Shown one piece after another: positions 8,594-14,741 of a stretch of 64,000 nucleotides of DNA. The stretch spans positions 389,501 through 453,500 of the forward strand of contig NZ_CP150662.1 of NCBI RefSeq assembly GCF_038024125.1, given 5' to 3'. This stretch comes from Polaribacter gangjinensis. Its GTDB lineage: Bacteria; Bacteroidota; Bacteroidia; Flavobacteriales; Flavobacteriaceae. Below the pieces are notes generated by a model. That model was not told the origin of the DNA and did not search any database. It worked only from the letters and a program-made list of their open reading frames with translations. Numbering within the stretch: position 1 is the first letter of the stretch; each line of letters starts with the position of its first letter. The position numbers were made by a program, and so were the translations under genes.

Positions 8594-9067
8594 TTATGTC
8601 TCTACTTGATATTCCAATTTTTTAATCTTATCGATAGCTTCATCAGCTAAACAATCTGTTAATCCCACAGAACCACTTGTTTGAATCAATTTATCTTTTA
8701 AAAACGCTGGTAATGAGTTTAAAGACTTATCGTCATCTATTATAATGAAATGATCCTTTGGTTGTTTAGTAGTAAACCAATGAATTAGTTCTTCTTTTCT
8801 ATTTAAATGTTTCGTATTCCTAGGAAGTCTAGTAATTTTATTAACAGTAATATTTCTTCTCCTAAAGATATGTTTCCACTCATTTATTGTATACTTATAC
8901 TTGTGGGAGGTGGTCAATACAATATCAGCACTTGAAGTAGAAATAATTCTATTAAGTGACCTTGTTGCCTTTGGACTAAACTCAGGAAAGCCGTCTTCTA
9001 AAATTTCAGGTCTTCTCCAAGAGTTAGCAGGAACCATTACTCCATCTATATCTAAGTATAATAACAT
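8594..9067 (-). CDS. HAD-like domain protein (HAD domain of RNA-repair type)
   Basis: The 157-residue protein begins LLYLDIDGVMVP, the DxDG motif I of HAD phosphatases, and has a later IIIDDDKSL segment that fits the acidic motif IV. A region TSSADIVLTTSHKYK supplies the threonine or serine of motif II. The size and sequence resemble the small HAD domains associated with Swiss Army Knife RNA repair proteins, although the partner domains are absent. It follows the ParB-like gene by 17 bp and is the last gene of a likely three-gene unit. The substrate is unknown. Confidence 0.7.
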   Translation of the reverse strand: MLLYLDIDGVMVPANSWRRPEILEDGFPEFSPKATRSLNRIISTSSADIVLTTSHKYKYTINEWKHIFRRRNITVNKITRLPRNTKHLNRKEELIHWFTTKQPKDHFIIIDDDKSLNSLPAFLKDKLIQTSGSVGLTDCLADEAIDKIKKLEYQVET

Positions 9068-9084
9068 TTTGCAAATTTATGAAT

Positions 9085-9468
9085 TTAACTTGTAAATTCA
9101 ATTATTTTTTCTAGTGGTATGTTGTTGAATTCAGCATCTAACTCATTGAGTCTTTGAATTTTTTCAGGTGTATCCCATTCTTCCTCTACAAATGCAACAC
9201 TTTTCCATTTATATTCTATGGTGGCACTAGTTTTTGAAGATTTAGCTTCATCTAATTTTAATCCTGCTAAAATTGAACTTACAAATCTATGATGCCCATC
9301 AATAATACAATTGTCACATACCTTAATATCATCAAATTTTATTCCATTTATTATTTTTTTATAAATTCTTCTGATAATTGGAAGGGAAAGTTTGTTGTGA
9401 GTTGTAATTAAAATGTAATCTGTCTTTTCGATTTCTGCTAAAATCGTATCCCTTTTAATTTCTTTCAT
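9085..9468 (-). CDS. ParB/sulfiredoxin-like small protein
   Basis: This 127-residue protein contains IIDGHHRFVSSILAG, the GxxR-type signature of the ParB/sulfiredoxin fold, which binds nucleotides. No DNA-binding HTH follows, so it is unlikely to be a partition protein. The spacing of 11 bp to the upstream gene and 17 bp to the HAD gene suggests one transcript with both. The HAD/ParB-like pairing hints at nucleotide or phosphate chemistry, but that is inference. Confidence 0.6.
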   Translation of the reverse strand: MKEIKRDTILAEIEKTDYILITTHNKLSLPIIRRIYKKIINGIKFDDIKVCDNCIIDGHHRFVSSILAGLKLDEAKSSKTSATIEYKWKSVAFVEEEWDTPEKIQRLNELDAEFNNIPLEKIIEFTS

Positions 9469-9479
9469 ACATTCAATTT

Positions 9480-10172
9480 TTAAAGTTTTCTAACGGTTTT
9501 GTGTAAAGTTTTTATTTTTTCAATTCCTAAATCTTTGTGTTCAATTAATTTTTCAGCTGTTTCATTGTCGCAAGCAATTGCAGTTTTACAATCGTCATAA
9601 AGTGTCGTAAAACACCATTTTTTATTTTTATCAAGTATAAATTCAGGTGACAGATTTGAAAAACTTGAAGCAACAATTTCAATTGTCTCCATTTTTGTCA
9701 TATAATAAGAAGGTAAATTATCGTTCTCAAGATTTCCTCTTATTTTTCTTAAAATATCATAATGAGAATAGACTTCTGCTTGAAGATTAGGGTCAAAAAC
9801 CTTTAATATAGGAATGATATCTTTATAATACATTCCAGAGCCTTCTTCACTTCCCCACAAATAATTCGGTCTTGTGTCTTTATTTCGGACTTGGTGCATA
9901 ACGTATTCAGAATAGTTTTTGAAATTTTCCCCATCTTTAAAAAATTCGGCTTTGAATTGGTCAAAGGTCAGAACACGTTTGTTTTTCGGTCTTCCAAATT
10001 CGTCTCGAGATGGTTTCAATCCGTTTTGGATGTCTAAATCAATCAGAATTGGATGATGATAAATAAAATAATTGTCAAAATCTTCAGAAAACCAGTTTTC
10101 GATTTCTTTCGGATAGTGACTTCCTCCACCTTTATTTTTAACCCAAAATCTTGGTACTTTAAAATCTATCAT
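9480..10172 (-). CDS. Hypothetical protein, 230 aa
   Basis: The gene is not recognised. The 230-residue product has no signal peptide or membrane segment. It starts MIDFKVPRFWVKNKGGGSHY and is rich in aromatic and charged residues; it has WCFTTLYDD near the end. It is the first gene of a short run with the ParB-like and HAD genes. The upstream 10185-10197 region is the predicted start of a cassette (minus-strand GTTGTGTAC). Confidence 0.6.
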   Translation of the reverse strand: MIDFKVPRFWVKNKGGGSHYPKEIENWFSEDFDNYFIYHHPILIDLDIQNGLKPSRDEFGRPKNKRVLTFDQFKAEFFKDGENFKNYSEYVMHQVRNKDTRPNYLWGSEEGSGMYYKDIIPILKVFDPNLQAEVYSHYDILRKIRGNLENDNLPSYYMTKMETIEIVASSFSNLSPEFILDKNKKWCFTTLYDDCKTAIACDNETAEKLIEHKDLGIEKIKTLHKTVRKL

Positions 10173-10189
10173 CTGGTTTTTGTTAAATT

Positions 10190-10324
10190 GTACACAACGG
10201 TCTCGGCTATGAACAGTTGGGGATTTTATGCCCTAACTTTTCGGTTTGGCACCGACCTTTGTTTTATGATTATAGTTTCGTTTTATCACTTTAGCCCCAA
10301 TTGTTTATAGCCATTGTTAGCTGC
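10190..10324 (-). repeat. attC-like palindromic site B (best copy)
   Basis: Read on the minus strand, the site starts GCAGCTAAC (10324-10316), then AATGGCTATAAACAATTGGGG, and ends with the complementary arm and CCGTTGTGTAC. Arms at 10205-10222 and 10295-10312 match at 16 of 18 positions. The middle holds ACTTTTCGGTT (10236-10246) and an inner TCGGT/ACCGA hairpin. The length of about 135 bp, the AAC and GTT ends, and the position directly after the GNAT stop codon match the layout of integron attC sites. Confidence 0.6.
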
Positions 10325-10329
10325 TGGCT

Positions 10330-10842
10330 TTATTCTATTTTTAGTTTCATCATAATGTCGGTTTGTTCATCGTTTCCAAGTTTGAAAATGTGTTTGTCAA
10401 AAACTTTAAATCCATTTTTTTCATAAAATCGGATTGCTCTTGGGTTTTGCTCCCAAACTCCCAACCAAACATACTCCACATTTTTTTCTTTCGCCAATTC
10501 AATGGCTTTGTCATATAGTATTTGTCCGACTTTTTTTCCGTGAAATTCTTTTAGCACGTAAATCCGTTCAATTTCGAGTGCGTTTTTGTCTTTAATTTCG
10601 GTTTGAGATTCTCCAACGTTTACTTTTAAATATCCGATTGTTTTTCCGTCAAGTTCCGCAAAGTAAAATTCAGCGTTTTGGTCAGTGAGTTCCGTAGTCA
10701 GTTTTTCCGTTGAAAATCCGTTTTCCAAATATTCTTTCATATTCTCCTCGCTGTTTTCCGAGGAAAAAGTTTCGGCAAAAGTCAGTTTTCCGATTTCTTT
10801 TAGTTTTTCAATATCTTGAATATTTACTTTTCTGATTTTCAT
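10330..10842 (-). CDS. GNAT family N-acetyltransferase (cassette-borne)
   Basis: The 170-residue protein is a complete GNAT fold that uses acetyl-CoA to acetylate an amine. IERIYVLKEFHGKKVGQILYDKAIE contains the V-x-x-x-x-G-x-G/A acetyl-CoA loop variant, and FYEKNGFKVFDKHIFKLG is the usual end with the conserved tyrosine. The substrate is not predictable; FxxxFS at the N terminus and the strongly tapered C terminus resemble spermidine/aminoglycoside-like GNATs. The gene is flanked by inverted 9-bp words GTTAGCTGC/GCAGCTAAC at 10316-10324 and 10868-10876, which frame it like a cassette. Confidence 0.85.
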   Translation of the reverse strand: MKIRKVNIQDIEKLKEIGKLTFAETFSSENSEENMKEYLENGFSTEKLTTELTDQNAEFYFAELDGKTIGYLKVNVGESQTEIKDKNALEIERIYVLKEFHGKKVGQILYDKAIELAKEKNVEYVWLGVWEQNPRAIRFYEKNGFKVFDKHIFKLGNDEQTDIMMKLKIE

Positions 10843-11171
10843 TTTTTATCGTTCGTTTTTTCAGCTTGCAGCTAACTGGCTTGTATGCGCAACTTTATGT
10901 AACATTAACAAATTCATAGCACATATACCGACCCCTAAAATAGGCATTTTTTTAAAAGCAAAATCACCCCAAAACAAAATACCGTGTTTTTCCTGTAAGT
11001 TGTTCAAGAAAAACACGGAGTGAACCTATTTCAGGATATTAAAATTTTCAAAGTTTTGCACAACTTTTTTGTGTATTGATATTTAGCAAAGAAGCACCAA
11101 CTTTTTGTAAAGCTAAAATTGCAATTTTTTATACATGAATTATTTAGTTTAAGTAATTCAAATATTTTTAT
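10843..11171. other. Spacer upstream of GNAT: cassette boundary plus hairpin repeat
   Basis: The 329 bp hold the GCAGCTAAC boundary word (10868-10876), copy 2 of the hairpin repeat, and AT-rich sequence from 11022 to 11171 in which nothing further is recognised. Confidence 0.5.
10885..11021. repeat. Dispersed hairpin repeat, copy 2 of 3
   Basis: The copy starts ATGCGCAACTTTATG and is closely similar to copies 1 and 3. The terminal hairpin has arms CCGTGTTTTTC (10982-10992) and GAAAAACACGG (11008-11018) around a CTGTAAGTTGTTCAA loop. Confidence 0.85.
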
Positions 11172-11711
11172 TTAATAAGGGAAATAATACATGTCAAACC
11201 TTCCGTTTGTAACTATTATACTTTCACAATTAGCATTCAATGCTTCAAATTCAAAAGTTCCTGAAATTATATAATTTTTTCTATCAATATTAGAAAGAAT
11301 TAAGTTTCCTTTTATGATGTCTTTCGATTCATATTTACACTTAATAGTATAATTTTCAAATTCGGTATATATAACCTTATGAATATTAGAGTTGGACAAG
11401 TCGTAATTAACTCCGACTTCTAAATCATTTTTTGGTAAAATAAATTCAAGTCTTTTTGATTCTTCCGAATATAATCTGCCATCAATTGTTTTTGAAAAGC
11501 TTAATAAAAAAAAATCTTGTCGAGTTTCAGCTCTCATTAACTGCGAATTTGTTACTCTCACTGCATTTCCATTAAGTAAAAAACCGAAATTAAATCTTCC
11601 AGTATTTGTTATTGGAGGTAATTTTCCGATTTCTGTTCTAGGTTCAAAATCAAATAAAGAGCAATTCATCAAAAAGAATATACTTAAAACTAATAAAATT
11701 TTATTTTTCAT
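11172..11711 (-). CDS. Hypothetical lipoprotein
   Basis: The gene is not recognised beyond its export signal. The 179-residue product begins MKNKILLVLSIFFLMNCSLF; the lipobox FLMNC predicts lipidation at Cys17 and anchoring in the outer membrane or inner membrane. The rest is beta-rich with NFGFLLNGNAVRV near residue 45, similar in style to small secreted Bacteroidota proteins of unknown function. It is flanked on both sides by direct copies of the 135-bp hairpin repeat (copies 2 and 3). Confidence 0.7.
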   Translation of the reverse strand: MKNKILLVLSIFFLMNCSLFDFEPRTEIGKLPPITNTGRFNFGFLLNGNAVRVTNSQLMRAETRQDFFLLSFSKTIDGRLYSEESKRLEFILPKNDLEVGVNYDLSNSNIHKVIYTEFENYTIKCKYESKDIIKGNLILSNIDRKNYIISGTFEFEALNANCESIIVTNGRFDMYYFPY

Positions 11712-12052
11712 ATTTTTTTTGATTATCTACTTGTTTTTTACTTAACCACAACTGAATAATAGGAGCAACTTTATATAACATTTACAAATACATAGCTCAT
11801 ATAATAGCCCCTAAAATACACTTTTTTTAAAAGCAAAAACACCCCAAAACAAAATACCGTGTTTTTCCTGTAAGTTGTTCAAGAAAAACACGGTATAAAT
11901 ACACCCAAAACGTTTTATAAAATCTCCATTTTGTGAATAACTTTTTGTTTTGTGGGGTTTGCAAAGCTGGTTTTATGTGATGTTTTTGGTGTATAAAACA
12001 GTACAATTTGGTAAAAGAGTGCCAATATTCATAAAACATGCCCATAAAAATT
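11712..12052. other. Spacer with hairpin repeat copy 3
   Basis: Most of the recognisable content is repeat copy 3 (11762-11894). The remaining 11895-12052 is AT-rich; a 72-codon open frame on the minus strand starts inside it and runs through the repeat, and is not considered a gene. Confidence 0.5.
11762..11894. repeat. Dispersed hairpin repeat, copy 3 of 3
   Basis: The copy starts GGAGCAACTTTATATAACA and ends in a perfect 12-bp hairpin, arms ACCGTGTTTTTC (11856-11867) and GAAAAACACGGT (11883-11894), with the same 15-base loop as copy 2. Confidence 0.85.
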
Positions 12053-12184
12053 ACAGTACAGCTTCGTTTTGGTTGCAGTACTCCTCCTTTAACGAAGCAG
12101 TACTACTCTAAAGTAAAAGCAGTACTGCTCTCAACTAAAAGCAGTACTAGGCTAATGCCATTGCAGTAGGGCTATTTTGGGTAT
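12053..12184. repeat. 22-bp tandem repeat array, 6 units
   Basis: Six consecutive units have an exact 22-bp period (12053, 12075, 12097, 12119, 12141, 12163). The first eight bases are GCAGTACT in the four central units, and diverged in the outer two. The remaining 14 bases vary but are often C/A-rich ending in AAAA. AGTACT is itself palindromic. There are no spacers of CRISPR length. The array lies 66 bp from the HU-HIG stop codon. Confidence 0.85.
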
Positions 12185-12191
12185 AAACAAC

Positions 12192-12228
12192 AAAAAACCC
12201 CAATAGCTTTCGCTATTGAGGTTTTTTT
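12192..12228. terminator. Bidirectional rho-independent terminator
   Basis: The stem CCCAATAGC/GCTATTGAGG with a TTTC loop is flanked by an A-run on the left and a T-run on the right, so it can work in both directions. It lies 22 bp beyond the HU-HIG stop codon and separates it from the accessory stretch. Confidence 0.85.
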
Positions 12229-12249
12229 ACAATCCTACTTTTTTGTAAA

Positions 12250-12642
12250 CTAAATCAGCGAATCACTAATGGTGAATTTCACTGTTTTGGTATTCAGGGT
12301 ACCCTTCATGTCTGCATCTGGACGGAAGTTGATACGAATATCTTTTACGATATTTCCTGTTACCTGTTCTTTGGTAGCCACTCCATCTGAACTTACACTC
12401 AGCTGAAAAGAACCCAATCTATCCAACTTGACAATTTTGCCTTGTTTGAGTTCGTCCATGATGTTGTGCACCATCGACAAGATGACTGCATAACAATCAC
12501 CTTCTCTTACTGAACTTTGATTGGATACCAGGTATGCCAATCTTTTTAAATCTATTTTACCGGTCGCTACTGCTTGCGCGTAAAACTTATTATCTGCACC
12601 CGCGTCTTGCGGGTTGAATTTTTGTACTGGTTTTACTCTCAT
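12250..12642 (-). CDS. HU-like DNA-binding protein (HU-HIG family)
   Basis: The 130-residue protein belongs to the Bacteroidota HU-HIG group of HU-fold DNA-binding proteins. It begins MRVKPVQKFNPQDAG, followed by LKRLAYLVSNQSSVREGDCYAVILSMVHNI (helical dimerisation part) and KLDRLGSFQLSVSS (arm region). The ATG at 12642 is chosen because upstream in-frame codons to 12783 translate a cysteine-rich, unrelated sequence. It is a single gene with its own terminator. HU-fold proteins shape DNA; a link to the neighbouring 22-bp array is only suggested by position. Confidence 0.85.
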   Translation of the reverse strand: MRVKPVQKFNPQDAGADNKFYAQAVATGKIDLKRLAYLVSNQSSVREGDCYAVILSMVHNIMDELKQGKIVKLDRLGSFQLSVSSDGVATKEQVTGNIVKDIRINFRPDADMKGTLNTKTVKFTISDSLI

Positions 12643-12902
12643 TTGTATATATTTTTTTATGAGATTAAAAAATATGTTGCAACTTGAACAAAGAGGATTT
12701 GCAACGTTGTTCTCTACGTTTTTTGCTTGAATGCTACATTGGTATGCAGTACAACGAACGATTTTTCGTGATACACTGAACAAACAGCACTATGTTTACT
12801 GTTTGCAGGATTCAATTTTTTAAAAACTCCTTATAAGCAAATTACCGTCACAGCTTGGATAGCTGCTTTTTTATTAACAATTGAAAATAAATTTTGGTAA
12901 GT

Positions 12903-12995
12903 TTGAGAAGTGTTGTAATATTGTTGTGTGAAAACAAGACACTTCTCAAGTGTTACCTAAAAAGTCTTAAAGGTCCAATTTTAAGACTTTTTTTT
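12903..12995 (+). ncRNA. Candidate small RNA with two stem-loops
   Basis: A long stem (12903-12916 paired with 12934-12949, TTGAGAAGTGT/ACACTTCTCAA) is followed by a strong terminator (AAAGTCTTAAA/TTTAAGACTTT with eight T residues, to 12995). A TAAGTTTG box at 12899-12906 matches the -7 consensus but overlaps the stem, so the real start may lie elsewhere. No open frame precedes the terminator, which is why an untranslated transcript is suggested. The family is unknown. Confidence 0.35.
12961..12995 (+). terminator. Rho-independent terminator
   Basis: An 11-bp stem AAAGTCTTAAA/TTTAAGACTTT with an eight-base loop is followed directly by a run of T. It is oriented to end plus-strand transcription although no protein gene lies upstream on that strand. 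Confidence 0.75.
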
Positions 12996-13407
12996 ATGTC
13001 TGAGCAAATCTAAACGTTGTTTTAGAAATCGAATTAAAAAAGACAATTATTTTCTTTTAAAGTTATCAACAGGTTTCTTTTCTGATGAATTATTGGTCTT
13101 TTCTACGAATACAAAATGAACGTTTGAGTTACTAATTTGCTCGTGGTAAAATTCTAACTTAATATTAAGATAAGCAAGTGATACTTATTCACAATTTGCT
13201 GAAACCTTTTAACAATTTTGCCATTTTTGAGTATTAATGCCACAAAGTTAAATTTTATAACTTACTGATATACAGTGATTAAAAAATAAAGTAAAATGTA
13301 AACCCTTTATTTTAAGGGGATTAATAATTTTTTTTACTAATGGTAAAATATTGTAAAATTTGTTGTATAAAAATAAGTAAGGGACTTGGAGAAATGAGAT
13401 GTTGTAT

Positions 13408-13471
13408 TAATGAGATAATGATTTAATGAAGTAATGAATCAATGATTTAATGAGGTAATGAATTTATGAAA
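13408..13471. repeat. 8-bp tandem repeat, 8 units
   Basis: Eight imperfect units of TAATGANN follow each other with exact 8-bp spacing downstream of prfB. Confidence 0.75.
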
Positions 13472-13500
13472 CAATAGAAACAATAGAAACCCTTAACCCT

Positions 13501-13563
13501 CAAAACTAAAAACTAAAAACTAAAAACTAAAAACTAAAAACTCAAAACTAAAAACTCAAAACC
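13501..13563. repeat. 7-bp tandem repeat (AAAAACT), 9 units
   Basis: Nine units of (C/A)AAAACT with exact 7-bp period run up to one base before the prfB stop codon. It looks like a slippage-prone microsatellite. Confidence 0.85.
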
Positions 13564-13564
13564 C

Positions 13565-14656
13565 TTATTCCTTCTGCCCATTCAGCATTAAAAAAGCCTT
13601 TAAGAATTCGCCTATATTGCCATCCATTACCGCATCTACATTGCCTGTTTCGTGACCTGTACGAACGTCTTTTACCAATTTGTAGGGATGCATTACATAG
13701 TTTCGAATTTGGCTTCCCCATTCGTTTTTCATTTTGTTGGCTTCGATATCATCACGAGCTGCTTGTTGCTTTTTGAGCTCAATTTCATACAATTGCGACT
13801 TTAGCATTTGCAAGGCAGTAGCCCTGTTGTCGTGTTGTGAACGTGAATTGGAGCACTGAATTTGAATGCCCGTAGGTTTGTGAAACAACTGCACTTTGGT
13901 TTCTACTTTGTTGACGTTTTGTCCGCCAGCACCACTAGAGCGCGCTGTGGTAATTTCGATATCTGCCGGATTGATCTCAATTTCAATAGAATCATCGGCC
14001 ACCGGATATACATATACCGATGAAAAACTTGTATGACGCTTGGCATTGCTATCAAACGGAGAAATGCGCACCAATCGATGCACTCCATTTTCGCCCTTAA
14101 GCCATCCAAATGCATAATCGCCTTCAATTTCGATAGTTACAGTTTTGATTCCGGCTGCATCACCCTCTTGATAGTTGAGTGTTTTTAATTTATAGCCCTG
14201 TTTTTCTGCCCACATGGTGTACATTCGGAAAAGCATTTCTGTCCAATCGCAACTTTCTGTACCACCTGCACCTGCCGTGATTTGAACTACTGCTGAGAGC
14301 GAATCGCCTTCTTCCGATAACATGTTTTTAAACTCAATATCCTCTAAAAACGAGCGTGTTTTTTGAAACTGATCTTCCAATTCAGCCTCATCCACTTCGC
14401 CTTCTTTGTAAAATTCGTACAACACATTCAAATCATCGTTCAATGATTTTACTTCTTGATAATCAGCCACCCATTTCTTTTTAAAACGGAGTTCTCGCAA
14501 CAAAACTTCGGCCTCTTTTGGGTGATTCCAAAAGTCGGGATTCGCTGTTTTTTCTTCTTCATTGGCTATCTGAATCAGCTTTTTATCGATTTCTAAATAC
14601 GAATGCAGCTTCTCGATTCTGACAGTAATATCCTTTAAATGTTCTAGTGTAATCAT
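13565..14656 (-). CDS. prfB: Peptide chain release factor 2
   Basis: RF2 recognises UGA and UAA and triggers release of the finished peptide on the ribosome. The 363-residue protein has [14 protein letters not shown] with the catalytic GGQ, and the discriminator SPF in [15 protein letters not shown], which separates RF2 from RF1. The N terminus [24 protein letters not shown] is read in one frame: the usual early UGA of the programmed +1 frameshift (normally after about 25 codons) is absent. The gene has its own promoter and is divergent from the metalloprotease. Confidence 0.96.
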   Translation of the reverse strand: MITLEHLKDITVRIEKLHSYLEIDKKLIQIANEEEKTANPDFWNHPKEAEVLLRELRFKKKWVADYQEVKSLNDDLNVLYEFYKEGEVDEAELEDQFQKTRSFLEDIEFKNMLSEEGDSLSAVVQITAGAGGTESCDWTEMLFRMYTMWAEKQGYKLKTLNYQEGDAAGIKTVTIEIEGDYAFGWLKGENGVHRLVRISPFDSNAKRHTSFSSVYVYPVADDSIEIEINPADIEITTARSSGAGGQNVNKVETKVQLFHKPTGIQIQCSNSRSQHDNRATALQMLKSQLYEIELKKQQAARDDIEANKMKNEWGSQIRNYVMHPYKLVKDVRTGHETGNVDAVMDGNIGEFLKAFLMLNGQKE

Positions 14657-14664
14657 AAGTGCTG

Positions 14665-14672
14665 CAAAAATA
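14665..14672 (-). promoter_or_regulatory. prfB promoter, -7 box
   Basis: The minus strand reads TATTTTTG, matching TAnnTTTG, 9 bp upstream of the prfB ATG. A TTG about 18 bp further upstream (near 14691) could be the -33 element. The resulting leader would be very short. Confidence 0.5.
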
Positions 14673-14741
14673 ACTGATTTTTTAAAATTTCAACTTGAAA
14701 ACAAGAGGAGTTATTTGTAGTTTTATCAAAATTTAATTCCG

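Larger units (their letters stand above)
12643..13407. other. Long intergenic region
   Basis: No protein gene is seen. At 12850-12873 a small CAGCT/AGCTG hairpin followed by a T-run could be a weak terminator. A stem-loop plus terminator unit is annotated separately at 12903-12995. The part from 12996 to 13407 is AT-rich and holds nothing I can support. Confidence 0.5.

Noticed and set aside
7458..11894. Insertion sequence
   Set aside because: No transposase gene and no target-site duplications were seen; the repeats are short and hairpin-ended.
11827..12045. 72-codon minus-strand frame
   Set aside because: It runs through the hairpin repeat and is low-complexity Phe/Tyr-rich sequence.
12053..12184. 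CRISPR array
   Set aside because: The period is 22 bp in total with no room for spacers, and no cas genes are present.
12643..12783. Longer start of the HU-HIG gene
   Set aside because: The extra 47 residues are cysteine-rich and unlike any HU-family N terminus.
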